A stretch of 7,634 nt of DNA from Verrucomicrobiota bacterium (GTDB taxonomy: Bacteria; Verrucomicrobiota; Kiritimatiellia; UBA8416; JAIOPI01). The position numbers and the translations under genes are program-made. This document shows positions 1 to 6,554 of the stretch, one piece after another. The stretch is from the NCBI GenBank assembly GCA_027620105.1, contig JAQCIA010000089.1, forward strand, positions 1 to 7,634, given 5' to 3'. A model generated the notes under the pieces. It saw only the letters and a program-made list of their open reading frames with translations. It did not search any database and was not told the origin of the DNA. How positions within the stretch are numbered: position 1 is the first letter of the stretch; the number at the start of each line of letters is the position of its first letter.

Positions 1-1
1 G

Positions 2-1627
2 GTCAGTCTTTCCAATGTCGTCGGCGGCTGGCGGCTGGATGGAGGTGTTGACTTTGCGTTTCCGTCCGGGACCACGATGCCGGCCATGAGTTACCTGCTG
101 GTGGTGAACTTCGATGCTTCCAACCCGGCGCTGGTGGCGGCGTTCCGGAGCCGGCTCGGGGTGGCTCAGGGAGTTCCCATTCAGGGGCCCTATGTCGGCA
201 AGCTGGACAACGCGAGTGAGCGGGTTGCCCTGGAGTTGCCCCAGGCACCGGACCTGCCCGGGGAAGACATCAGCTGGGTGATTGTCGACGAGGTGATTTA
301 TGCCGATCAAACGCCCTGGCAGCTTTCGGCTGATGGCCTAGGGCCGTCCCTGCAACGTCAAAATGTGCTTGTGGCGGGGAACGATCCGGGTAACTGGCAG
401 GCTGCCGTCCGCACTCCCGGTGCGGCCTACGGAGGCGGTGTGGCACCGACGATCACCGCCCAACCCGGACCGGCATCCCAGACCTCCCCAGCCGGTGCGG
501 TCATTTCCTACACGGTGACCGCTCAGGGTACCGCTCCGTTGAGTTACCTCTGGCTCTTCAACGGGAGTGCACTGGCCGGAACCAACGGCTCCTCCCTGAC
601 CCTGAACAACGTGCACCCGTCCGACTCCGGTGCCTATAACGTCGTGGTCCTGAACCCCGCGGGGTCGGCCCTGAGCGGGACGGTACTGCTGAGCGTGACG
701 ATCCCTCCGGCGATCAGCTTCCACCCGCAGCCGCAGACTGTCCTGCCTGGCACCGGGGTCACGTTCACCGTCAACGCCAGCGGTACGGGGGCGCTGAGCT
801 ATCAATGGCGCAAGGACGGGCTGAACATCCCCGGCGCAAATAGCGCCAGCCATTCCATCCCCAGCGCCCAGGCATCGGATGACGCCCTCTACACGGTGGT
901 GGTGTCGGATGCGAACGGGGCAGTCATCAGCAACGCCGCCCGGTTGACCGTCCTGATTCCGCCGACCTTTGTCCTTGTGCCGGTGGCGCAGTCGGTCCCG
1001 TTGGGCGGGACTGTCACCTTCAGCGTGGAGACGGCGGGGACCCTGCCGATGGGGTATCACTGGAAGGTTGGTGGAAGGGCCACAGTCGCGAAACAGTTTC
1101 TCAATTCACACGTTTCCTTCCTGACGATCAGCAATGTGACCTTGGGGCACGCGGGCGGCTACCAGGTGATCGTCACCAACGAAGCCTACCTGCAGGGACT
1201 TGTCAGCCCCACGGCTGCGCTTTCGGTCCTGATCGACTCGGATGGCGACGGAATGGATGATCAGTGGGAGACGGACCACGGCTACAACCCGTCCAACCCG
1301 TCTGATGCGACTTTGGACCTGGATGAAGACGGGTTGACCACGCGGCAGGAGTATCAGGCTGGGACGGATCCTACGGATGAGGCGAGCTACCTGCAGATTG
1401 AGTCGTTGATCCGTGATAGCGAGGTTTCGGGCGGGTTTCTGATCCAGTTCATGGCATTGGCCAGCAAGAGCTACACGGTCCAGTTCAGGGATTCGCTGGT
1501 GAGTCCCTGGTCCCGTTTGATCGACGTTTCCGCCACCACGTCGAACCGGTTGATGGAGATTGTCGATCAGCCCCCGCTGCTGGTGAATCATAGGTTTTAC
1601 CGGTTGGTGACCCCCGGCATTCCGTGA
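2..1627 (+). CDS. Lamin-tail domain / Ig-like repeat protein, 5'-truncated by window edge
   Basis: The frame is open from base 2, so the ATG at 77 is not the real start; 541 residues of a longer protein are visible. Residues about 1-130 match a lamin-tail (LTD) domain: a GGWRLDGG strand, then FAFPSGT, YLLVV and, near its end, ADGLGPSLQR. Three Ig-like domains follow (about 148-234, 235-319 and 320-411), two with a Y-x-W strand and all ending in a (A/L)YxVxVxx-type strand. They lack the disulfide cysteines, and no Cys occurs anywhere in the fragment. Residues about 412-466 hold an acidic DSDGDGMDDQWE segment and an LDLDEDGLTTRQEYQAGTDP segment, resembling EF-hand/thrombospondin type 3 calcium sites. 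The last 75 residues form a beta-rich module ending HRFYRLVTP. This architecture is typical of large exported PVC-bacterial proteins. A signal peptide would lie outside the window. Substrate and role are unknown; cell-surface or extracellular location is inferred from the domains. Confidence 0.85.
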   Translation, partial: VSLSNVVGGWRLDGGVDFAFPSGTTMPAMSYLLVVNFDASNPALVAAFRSRLGVAQGVPIQGPYVGKLDNASERVALELPQAPDLPGEDISWVIVDEVIYADQTPWQLSADGLGPSLQRQNVLVAGNDPGNWQAAVRTPGAAYGGGVAPTITAQPGPASQTSPAGAVISYTVTAQGTAPLSYLWLFNGSALAGTNGSSLTLNNVHPSDSGAYNVVVLNPAGSALSGTVLLSVTIPPAISFHPQPQTVLPGTGVTFTVNASGTGALSYQWRKDGLNIPGANSASHSIPSAQASDDALYTVVVSDANGAVISNAARLTVLIPPTFVLVPVAQSVPLGGTVTFSVETAGTLPMGYHWKVGGRATVAKQFLNSHVSFLTISNVTLGHAGGYQVIVTNEAYLQGLVSPTAALSVLIDSDGDGMDDQWETDHGYNPSNPSDATLDLDEDGLTTRQEYQAGTDPTDEASYLQIESLIRDSEVSGGFLIQFMALASKSYTVQFRDSLVSPWSRLIDVSATTSNRLMEIVDQPPLLVNHRFYRLVTPGIP

Positions 1628-1633
1628 TCCGTG

Positions 1634-1648
1634 GGCGGCCCTGCCGCC
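1634..1648 (+). terminator. GC hairpin after lamin-tail gene, no U-tract
   Basis: A perfect 6-bp stem GGCGGC/GCCGCC with a 3-nt loop CCT starts seven bases after the TGA of the lamin-tail gene. The following bases are GTGGCAAAAGTGG, so the T-run of an intrinsic terminator is missing. Position favours a transcript-end or RNA-stabilising role, but the structure is short and the DNA is GC-rich, so chance is possible. Confidence 0.22.
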
Positions 1649-1691
1649 GTGGCAAAAGTGGCCATGCCAATGGCAACACGCGGAAATGCCC

Positions 1692-1765
1692 GAGGCAATG
1701 TTTGCACAAAAGACCTTGAAACCGGCCAGCGGATTTCGCATAGGGTTCACGTGTGGCCTGAATGG
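1692..1765 (+). repeat. Diverged intergenic repeat, copy 1
   Basis: This stretch shares an ordered, same-strand series of words with 4636-4700: GAGGCA, TTTGC, CCAGCG(G/A)AT, CGC, TAGGGT, GCCT and AATGG, with small gaps between them. By-eye alignment gives roughly 40 identical positions over the 65-base shorter copy. Neither copy lies in a recognised gene. It could be an old dispersed element or a regulatory module; the match was found by eye and its significance was not computed. Confidence 0.4.
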
Positions 1766-1874
1766 CCTCATGCACGCGAAGCGAAAGGGCCTGGGGAACC
1801 GGCCTTGTGCTGACAGCGGCATGCGCAACCGCGGATGATGTGCCCGTTGAAGAACTCTCCGTTGCCCAACATGC

Positions 1875-1885
1875 GACCAGTGGTC
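1875..1885. repeat. Small perfect inverted repeat GACCA-G-TGGTC
   Basis: Five-base arms flank a single central base, an operator-like shape, about 300 bp before the GH2 start. There is no second copy in the window and no promoter nearby that I can defend, so a regulatory role is only a possibility. Confidence 0.15.
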
Positions 1886-2162
1886 TACCGTTGTGGGTGG
1901 GTACATAACCTTGCGGGGCAAGGGAATCTGGCATGTCTTGGAACCGTCTCCGAAAGAATCGAGCGGAACATCCTGCTGAGCAACGGCCAGCCGTTCTTGT
2001 CGGGCGGTTACTGGGGATTCTTCCACCTGCGGAACTACCCACGGGACAATCGCAGCGAAGCGTATCGGACCGCCGTGGATGACCGGGCGGCGGTAAAGGT
2101 TGTGGTCACCAACGCAGCCCGGAAGAATTGAAACATGAGCCGGTCCATCATCACCTTAACGA

Positions 2163-2172
2163 AAGGAAAGAG
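2163..2172 (+). promoter_or_regulatory. Ribosome binding site deciding the GH2 start
   Basis: The purine run AAGGAAAGAG sits 6-11 bases before the ATG at 2179 and supports that start. The frame also extends upstream to a TTG at 2128, but the purines before it (GGAAGA, 2121-2126) end only one base from that codon, and the extra 17 residues (His-rich, start MKHEPVHHH) do not look like a GH2 N-terminus. Confidence 0.65.
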
Positions 2173-2178
2173 ATTGTA

Positions 2179-4179
2179 ATGCGCAAGAAGCGCTTCGATT
2201 TGAGCCAGCTTGAGTGGACCCTCGGCGGTTACATGCCCACCTCCTGGTCGGGCCGTTCCTTGGAGATGGGCTTCGCCCTTGAGCCGGAGATTCCAGAGAC
2301 GAAGGCCCGGGTGCCGGGGTCGGTGCAGCAGGCGTTGCGCGACGCGGGGATGTTGCCCGACTGGTTTGAAGGGCTCAACAGCCGCGCCTGCGAGTGGGTC
2401 GAGAACCGGGACTGGCTCTTCATCGCCAAGCTGCCCGACACTTGGTTCGCTGAAGGGAAGCGTTTTGTGCTGCGCTGCGGCGGTCTGGACGGGAACGGCA
2501 TCATCGTCTTCAACCGCAGGCAGGTGGCGGCCTTCGACAACGCCTACATTCCTTACGAGGTCGATCTGACCTCCGGGGTGCAGGAGACGAAGAACGAACT
2601 CCACTTCGTCTTCTCCCTGCCGCCGCGCTGGCTCGGGCAAATGGGCTTTACCTCGCAGATGAAGGACTGGAAGCCGCGCTTCAACTACACCTGGGACTGG
2701 ATTCCCCGCCTCGTTCAGATCGGTCCCTGGGAACCGATTTCCTTGTGCGTGAGCGAAGGCGCGAGCATCGATTCCTGCCGCGTGCGCAGTGACTGGAACG
2801 CGAATATTCAAAAGGGGTCCCTCTGGCTGCAGGGCGAACTTGGGCCGGAAGGCGCGAAGGACGTGCAGGTGCAGGCGACGCTTGATGATGGTGAAAAGAC
2901 GGTCGCCGCCATCACCCTCACGCCGGAGGCCTTTACTGCGGGGCAGGGATGGGACGTTCTTGGCGTAGAGCCCTGGTGGCCCAACGGGACGGGGGAGCAG
3001 CGGCTCTATTGCCTGAAGATCGCGTTGATCGACAATGGCGGCGATATTCTCGACACAGCGGAGCGCACGGTGGGCTTTAAGCATGTGGAGTGGCGGCCCT
3101 GCGAAAATGCACCCGAGGGCGCCGACCCGTGGATCTGCGTCGTCAATGATAAGCCCGTCTTTCTGCAGGGGGTGAACTGGACGCCCATCCGCCCCACCTT
3201 TGCCGACTTGACCCGCAAGGATTATGAACAGCGCATCTCCCTTTACCGGGATCTGGGCTGCAACATCTTCCGCGTCTGGGGCGGCGCCTACCTGGAGAAG
3301 GAATGGTTCTACGATCTCTGCGACCATCTCGGTCTGCTCGTCTGGCAGGAGTTTCCTCTCTCCTCGTCGGGCCACGAAAACTGGCCCCATGAGGATGAGC
3401 CGAGCATGGCGGTCCTGATCGAAACGGCGCGCAGCTACATCCACCGACGACAGCACCATGCGTCCCTCCTGATGTGGTGTGGCGGCAACGAGCTGCAGGG
3501 CAGCCTCGACGGGAGCAAGGTGGGCATCGGCAAACCCGTCACCATGGACCATCCTCTCATGCAGCGCTGGGGCGCGCTCGTGAAGGTAGAAGACCCGGGG
3601 CGGCGCTTCATGCCCACGAGTTCATCGGGCCCGCGTTTCACGGCCAGCGACAAGGAATTCGGAAAGGGGTTGCACTGGGATGTGCACGGCCCCTGGCGCA
3701 GACCGGACCCCGATGCGCTGGTGTGCGAGAAATACTGGCGTGCCGACGACGCCCTCTTCCGTTCCGAGATGGGTGCGCCGGGTGCCAGTTCCGCCGCCCT
3801 GATCCGGCGCTACAGCGGCGGTCTGCCCGTCATGCCCGCCACGATGGACACCCCCCTCTGGCGACGCTTTGCCTGGTGGCACGAATGGAAGGATTACCTG
3901 GCCGATCAGGGGCGGGAGCCGACGTCGCTGGAGGAATTCGTCGACTGGAGCCAGGCCCGTCAGGCAGAGGCGCTTGTTATCGGTGTGCGGGCCTGCAAGG
4001 AACGCTTTCCCGGCATCGGGGGTTCCCTCCTCTGGATGGGGCACGACTCCTTTCCCTGCACGAGCAACACATCCATCATTGACTTCGACGGCCGGACCAA
4101 ACCGGCGGCGCTGGCGCTGGCCGCAGTCTGGAAAGCCTCGCCCGAGGAACTGCGGCGGTCATCGGCTGCGGCAACATAG
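2179..4179 (+). CDS. Glycoside hydrolase family 2, beta-mannosidase-like
   Basis: Predicted to hydrolyse terminal beta-linked sugars, most likely beta-mannosides, with retention. The 666-residue product has the beta-mannosidase layout: an N-terminal jelly-roll with VPGSVQQAL (from 45), CEWVENRDW (around 73) and TWDWIPRLVQIGPWEPI (W172-D173-W174), an Ig-like middle domain, then a TIM barrel entered at QGVNWTPIRP (W334). FRVWGGAYLEKEWFYDLCD starts at 364. E438 in WCGGNEL is the expected acid/base and E530 in FRSEMG the expected nucleophile. I see no signal peptide, so it is probably cytoplasmic. It is shorter than typical beta-mannosidases (about 800-900 residues): it stops soon after the barrel (IIDFDGRTKPAALAL), without the usual C-terminal beta domain. 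The final residues, SSAAAT, are encoded antisense to the GH31 remnant, so the native end may be lost. Exact substrate is inferred; other beta-glycosidase activities remain possible. Confidence 0.9.
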   Translation: MRKKRFDLSQLEWTLGGYMPTSWSGRSLEMGFALEPEIPETKARVPGSVQQALRDAGMLPDWFEGLNSRACEWVENRDWLFIAKLPDTWFAEGKRFVLRCGGLDGNGIIVFNRRQVAAFDNAYIPYEVDLTSGVQETKNELHFVFSLPPRWLGQMGFTSQMKDWKPRFNYTWDWIPRLVQIGPWEPISLCVSEGASIDSCRVRSDWNANIQKGSLWLQGELGPEGAKDVQVQATLDDGEKTVAAITLTPEAFTAGQGWDVLGVEPWWPNGTGEQRLYCLKIALIDNGGDILDTAERTVGFKHVEWRPCENAPEGADPWICVVNDKPVFLQGVNWTPIRPTFADLTRKDYEQRISLYRDLGCNIFRVWGGAYLEKEWFYDLCDHLGLLVWQEFPLSSSGHENWPHEDEPSMAVLIETARSYIHRRQHHASLLMWCGGNELQGSLDGSKVGIGKPVTMDHPLMQRWGALVKVEDPGRRFMPTSSSGPRFTASDKEFGKGLHWDVHGPWRRPDPDALVCEKYWRADDALFRSEMGAPGASSAALIRRYSGGLPVMPATMDTPLWRRFAWWHEWKDYLADQGREPTSLEEFVDWSQARQAEALVIGVRACKERFPGIGGSLLWMGHDSFPCTSNTSIIDFDGRTKPAALALAAVWKASPEELRRSSAAAT

Positions 4180-4522
4180 ATCGAGACATCGCGCGAGGTG
4201 TCGGCATGCAGTCCCCAGCCTTCCGTGGACAGCAGAAACGGTACTGGCGCGTGCGAGTCGCCGGTATCGGACACCGGTTCGCTCTTGCCCCGCAGCGTTT
4301 TTTTGCCCTTCTGGTTGTGGGCCTTGAGCTGCAGATCCAGCCCGAAGAAGGCATCGTCACCAACCGGAATTTCCACGCGAAACCCGGCCGGTATCTGTTT
4401 CAGACTGATTGGTGTGGCAGCCTCCGGGCGGCCGAGATGGATTTTGCAGATACCGGGCAGCACGGTCTTGGCGGTGGGGTGTCATCGCAGAGGACCGCAT
4501 GGGGAATCACACGCCACTCCAG
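4165..4522 (-). pseudogene. GH31 (alpha-glucosidase/xylosidase family) N-terminal remnant
   Basis: Read on the minus strand, this encodes sequence like the N-terminal beta-sandwich of a GH31 family: ICKIHLGRPEAATPISL, FFGLDLQLKAHNQKGKK, then DTGDSHAPVPFLLSTEGWG (4268-4212) and DTSRDVSIYV. The (alpha/beta)8 catalytic barrel, which should follow for several hundred residues, is absent: past about 4165 the frame is simply antisense to GH2. Upstream, the frame LEWRVIPHAVLCDD joins the main frame only if one C is restored in the run read as GGGG at 4476-4479 on the plus strand. An in-frame stop (TTA on the plus strand, 4523-4525) precedes it, and no clear start is seen; the GTG at 4463 starts inside the domain. 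It cannot be catalytic. Family assignment rests on remembered motifs; the right-hand limit at 4522 is approximate. Confidence 0.65.
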
Positions 4523-4635
4523 TTAAATTTCAGCACACGGCTATTCCCTTGCGAGGCTCCTGAAAACCGCCTCGGCCTGTCGGGCATGACGACTTGCCAC
4601 ACCTGGAGAAAGACGTCTGAAGCATTGCGCGAACA

Positions 4636-4700
4636 GAGGCATTTGCCACCCCCCTCCAGCAACCAGCGAATCCGCTGGTAGGGTGTTGAGTGCCTAATGG
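4636..4700 (+). repeat. Diverged intergenic repeat, copy 2
   Basis: Collinear with 1692-1765 on the same strand (GAGGCA, TTTGC, CCAGCGAAT, CGC, TAGGGT, GCCT, AATGG). This copy carries an extra CTGG that completes a perfect 7-bp hairpin, ACCAGCG-AATC-CGCTGGT at 4662-4679; copy 1 lacks the second arm. It lies about 115-180 bp upstream of the GH31 remnant on that gene's strand. Confidence 0.4.
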
Positions 4701-4719
4701 TGACCGTATTTCTTGCCGA

Positions 4720-4737
4720 TCCCGCCGAGACGCGGGA
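4720..4737. repeat. Inverted repeat TCCCGC/GCGGGA
   Basis: Perfect 6-bp arms around a 6-nt loop, CGAGAC. It has no T-run on either side, so it is not a convincing terminator. It could be a weak RNA hairpin or chance in GC-rich DNA. Confidence 0.2.
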
Positions 4738-4817
4738 CAAGCTTGTTATCGAACGCTTTTGGCGATATTGCCGTGCTCTTCCCGTAAAACAGACTCAGTA
4801 AACAGTGCGGGCAAATT

Positions 4818-4834
4818 GATTCATACTCTGAATC
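4818..4834 (-). terminator. AT-rich hairpin downstream of AraC gene
   Basis: Perfect 6-bp arms GATTCA/TGAATC around a 5-nt loop, 34 bases past the AraC stop codon. On the AraC strand the stem is followed by AATTTGCCC, only a three-base T-run, so it is a weak terminator candidate. Its AT content stands out from the surrounding GC-rich DNA, and a protein-binding site is an equal possibility. Confidence 0.25.
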
Positions 4835-4867
4835 GATGTGTGTCGCTCCGACTCCCCGGTTCACCCC

Positions 4868-5704
4868 TCACCCCTTCCGCTCCGCCCCTTCCATCAACGC
4901 CCGCGCCGCCGAAGGGCTCAGCCCGGTCAGCCGCCGAAACTGCTTGTTGAAGTGCTGCGCATCCGGGTACCCCACCGCCGCGCCCACCGCCTTAACCGGC
5001 AACCGCGTGGTCGTCAACAGGTGCCGCGCCAGCTCAATCCGGCGATTCAGCACGTAATGCATGATCGTCACACCCATGCGCTCCCGAAAATGGCGCGCCA
5101 AGTAGTTTTGGCTAAGCCCAACCTCCGCCGTCAGCTCCGGCACGGACAGCGCCTGCGCGACGCGCTCCTCGATCAGGGCCAGCAGCCGGTCCACGTGCGC
5201 AGCGGCCTGCCCCATCGGCGCCGTCTCGCGCCGCGCGGAAACGAAGGCCAGCCAGACCAGCAGTTCCTGCAGGGCCGCACCGCTCGCCACCCGCGCCAGC
5301 CGCGCCGCCGCCCCCTGCCCCTGCGACTGCCGGAATGTCTCCATGATGTGCCGCAGCCGGGCCGTCACGCTCGGCGCCAGAACTCCCGGCCGCCAGAACA
5401 CGGGCAGCGCCAGCCGCGCCCCGCCCTCGCTAACCGGGATAAAGTGCAGGCACAGGTGAAACCCGTTTTCCGGCAGCGCGTAACGCGATACCACGCCGAC
5501 CGGCGTCAACGTCACGTCACCCGGCTGCAGGCGCAGGCGCCGCCGCCCCAGCCAGAATTCCGCGTGATACTGGTGCTGGTGCAGCGCGTGCCAACGCGCG
5601 CGGTACACGCTGTGGCGCGAGTTGTCCCCCATCGGAAACCGTCCCGCCAGGCGGATGCGCGGCAACGCTTTCTGCGGCCAGGTGAACGGCGTCTGTGATT
5701 TCAT
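4868..5704 (-). CDS. AraC-family transcriptional regulator
   Basis: A 278-residue DNA-binding regulator, the usual AraC length. Residues about 30-90 form the cupin-like effector-binding domain (HQHQYHAEFWLGRRRLRLQPGDVTLTPVG). Residues about 165-270 are the double helix-turn-helix: first helix pair LSVPELTAEVGLSQNYLARHF (186-206), second LPVKAVGAAVGYPDAQHFNKQF (235-256), then RRLTGLSPSAAR. The ligand is unknown; a sugar is likely from the neighbours. The ATG at 5704 was chosen over an upstream TTG at 5743 because a good promoter lies between them and the TTG would fall inside its -35 element. It is divergent from PhyH and upstream of the GH31 remnant on the same strand, so it probably controlled both sides of the cluster. 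Confidence 0.9.
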   Translation of the reverse strand: MKSQTPFTWPQKALPRIRLAGRFPMGDNSRHSVYRARWHALHQHQYHAEFWLGRRRLRLQPGDVTLTPVGVVSRYALPENGFHLCLHFIPVSEGGARLALPVFWRPGVLAPSVTARLRHIMETFRQSQGQGAAARLARVASGAALQELLVWLAFVSARRETAPMGQAAAHVDRLLALIEERVAQALSVPELTAEVGLSQNYLARHFRERMGVTIMHYVLNRRIELARHLLTTTRLPVKAVGAAVGYPDAQHFNKQFRRLTGLSPSAARALMEGAERKG

Positions 5705-5714
5705 GTATGTTGAA

Positions 5715-5743
5715 TTTATACCACAACTGGTGCCTTCTTCCAA
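5715..5743 (-). promoter_or_regulatory. Sigma-70-like promoter for AraC gene
   Basis: On the minus strand, -35 TTGGAA (5743-5738) and -10 TATAAA (5720-5715) are separated by 17 bases, matching 4/6 and 5/6 consensus positions. The expected start site, near 5708, leaves a leader of only about four bases before the ATG at 5704. No Shine-Dalgarno sequence is seen, so translation may be nearly leaderless. Confidence 0.5.
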
Positions 5744-5772
5744 TTGTTCTCGTGCGTTATCCGCGCTAGATT
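5744..5772 (+). promoter_or_regulatory. Possible promoter for PhyH gene
   Basis: TTGTTC (5744-5749) and TAGATT (5767-5772) have a 17-base spacer but match only 3/6 and 4/6 consensus positions. Its -35 abuts the -35 of the AraC promoter back to back at TTCCAA|TTGTTC. The start site would fall close to the ATG at 5780, again giving almost no leader. An AraC-type activator could compensate for a weak promoter. Confidence 0.28.
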
Positions 5773-5779
5773 ATGGCGC

Positions 5780-6550
5780 ATGAACACCATTCGCCGGTTT
5801 TACGAGAAGAACGGATACTATGTCGCCCGCGGCGTCTTCAGCCCGGGAGCCATCCGCGTGCTTGAACGCGATTTTGATCGCATCGTGACCCAATTGCAGC
5901 GTGGCAACGAGGAGCTCAATGCCCGCTGGGGGGGGCCGGAAATGGAACGGCTCGGCGCGGCCAACACCGTCGTGCTCCACACCCATAACGTCCAGCACTA
6001 CTCAGCGGCCTGGCTGCGCGCCATCCAGCGCCGGGAATTCCTGAAGATCGTCGAGGCCCTGATCGGGCCCGACATCATCCTGCACCACACGAAACTCTTC
6101 CAGAAACCTGCTGAAAAGGGCGCCCCCTTCCCCATGCACCAGGACTGGACGTATTTCCCGACGGAGAAGGACAGCATGATGGCCGCGATCATCCACGTCA
6201 GCGCGGCCACCGACGCGATGGGCTGCTTCCGCGTCTACCCCGGCTCGCACAAACTTGGCCGCGTCCCCGCCACGTCCGGCCAGAATGAAAACGACTGCCT
6301 GACGAAATACCCGCTCGATGGCGCCACCGCGCTGACAGCCAAGCCGGGGGATGTCGTGTTCTTCAACTATTTCCTGCTGCACGGCTCCAAGCCGAACCGC
6401 TCCGCGCACGTCCGCAAGACCGTGCTCGTCCAGATGCATGCCGGCGATGACGCCGTGGAAGCCGGCAACGGGCACCCCAATGAGCACCTCGTCCTGCAAG
6501 GCTGGAATCACCGCGCCACGCGCAACATGGCCAACGCGGCCAAGGGATGA
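5780..6550 (+). CDS. PhyH-family Fe(II)/2-oxoglutarate dioxygenase
   Basis: A 256-residue protein of the phytanoyl-CoA dioxygenase (PhyH) family, which hydroxylates an organic substrate using O2 and 2-oxoglutarate. The iron triad is visible: H120 and D122 in PMHQDWTYFP and H201 in FLLHGSKPNRS. R212 in VRKTVLVQ, eleven residues after the distal His, is placed to bind the 2-oxoglutarate carboxylate. GCFRVYPGSHKLGR (149-162) is the typical family strand and loop. No signal peptide is present, so it should be cytoplasmic. The ATG at 5780 is preferred because the family's N-terminus (IRRFYEKNGYYVARGVF) starts there; an upstream TTG at 5744 adds only 12 unlikely residues. No good Shine-Dalgarno sequence precedes it. 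It overlaps the control region of the URO-D-like stub, forming an operon. The substrate is unknown. Confidence 0.9.
   Translation: MNTIRRFYEKNGYYVARGVFSPGAIRVLERDFDRIVTQLQRGNEELNARWGGPEMERLGAANTVVLHTHNVQHYSAAWLRAIQRREFLKIVEALIGPDIILHHTKLFQKPAEKGAPFPMHQDWTYFPTEKDSMMAAIIHVSAATDAMGCFRVYPGSHKLGRVPATSGQNENDCLTKYPLDGATALTAKPGDVVFFNYFLLHGSKPNRSAHVRKTVLVQMHAGDDAVEAGNGHPNEHLVLQGWNHRATRNMANAAKG
6542..6547 (+). promoter_or_regulatory. Shine-Dalgarno of the URO-D-like stub, abutting PhyH stop
   Basis: AAGGGA immediately precedes the PhyH TGA (6548-6550) and lies seven bases before the ATG at 6555. This close arrangement indicates a translationally coupled two-gene operon, and shows that the stub's start was once functional. 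Confidence 0.6.
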
Positions 6551-6554
6551 ACCC

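Larger units (their letters stand above)
1628..2178. other. Intergenic stretch, no convincing gene
   Basis: About 550 bp separate the lamin-tail gene from GH2. The stretch holds a short GC hairpin just after the upstream stop, one copy of a diverged repeat (1692-1765) and a small perfect inverted repeat at 1875-1885. An open frame at 1835-2131 (+) could encode 98 residues, but I recognise no family, see no good ribosome binding site, and its end overlaps sequence that would have to serve as the GH2 leader. A decayed gene remnant is possible but unproven. I found no tRNA and no clear sigma-70 promoter for GH2. Confidence 0.5.
4523..4867. other. Intergenic stretch between GH31 remnant and AraC gene
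   Basis: About 345 bp without a recognisable gene. It holds the second copy of the diverged repeat (4636-4700) and three small perfect inverted repeats (4662-4679, 4720-4737, 4818-4834). An open frame at 4507-4740 (-) ends VLKFNWSGV just before the GH31 remnant. That tail could be part of the remnant's original start region, but the rest resembles nothing I know. Confidence 0.5.

Noticed and set aside
338..1060. 240-codon minus-strand frame under the Ig-like domains
   Set aside because: Antisense shadow; Arg/His/Gly-rich with no recognisable motif.
1106..2042. Minus-strand frames spanning the lamin-tail 3' end and the intergenic gap
   Set aside because: Mostly antisense to the lamin-tail gene. 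The part in the gap (Cys/His-rich) looked odd at first but coincides with the diverged repeat, so nucleotide repetition explains it better than coding.
2128..2178. TTG-initiated 17-residue extension of GH2
   Set aside because: The TTG lacks a properly spaced Shine-Dalgarno sequence, whereas the ATG at 2179 has one and begins the expected GH2 N-terminus.
2035..3552. 505-codon open frame on the minus strand across GH2
   Set aside because: It is antisense to a clear GH2 gene; the translation is a His/Pro/Arg-rich mix with no family. Long antisense frames are expected in GC-rich coding DNA.
4198..4563. Plus-strand frames over the GH31 remnant
   Set aside because: They are antisense to recognisable GH31 motifs on the minus strand and show no family features themselves.
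4662..4679. Hairpin ACCAGCG/CGCTGGT as a terminator
   Set aside because: No T-run follows on either strand and no gene ends next to it; it is better treated as part of repeat copy 2.
4838..5698. 286-codon open frame on the plus strand across the AraC gene
   Set aside because: Antisense shadow of the regulator; very rich in Arg, Pro and Gln and without domain motifs.
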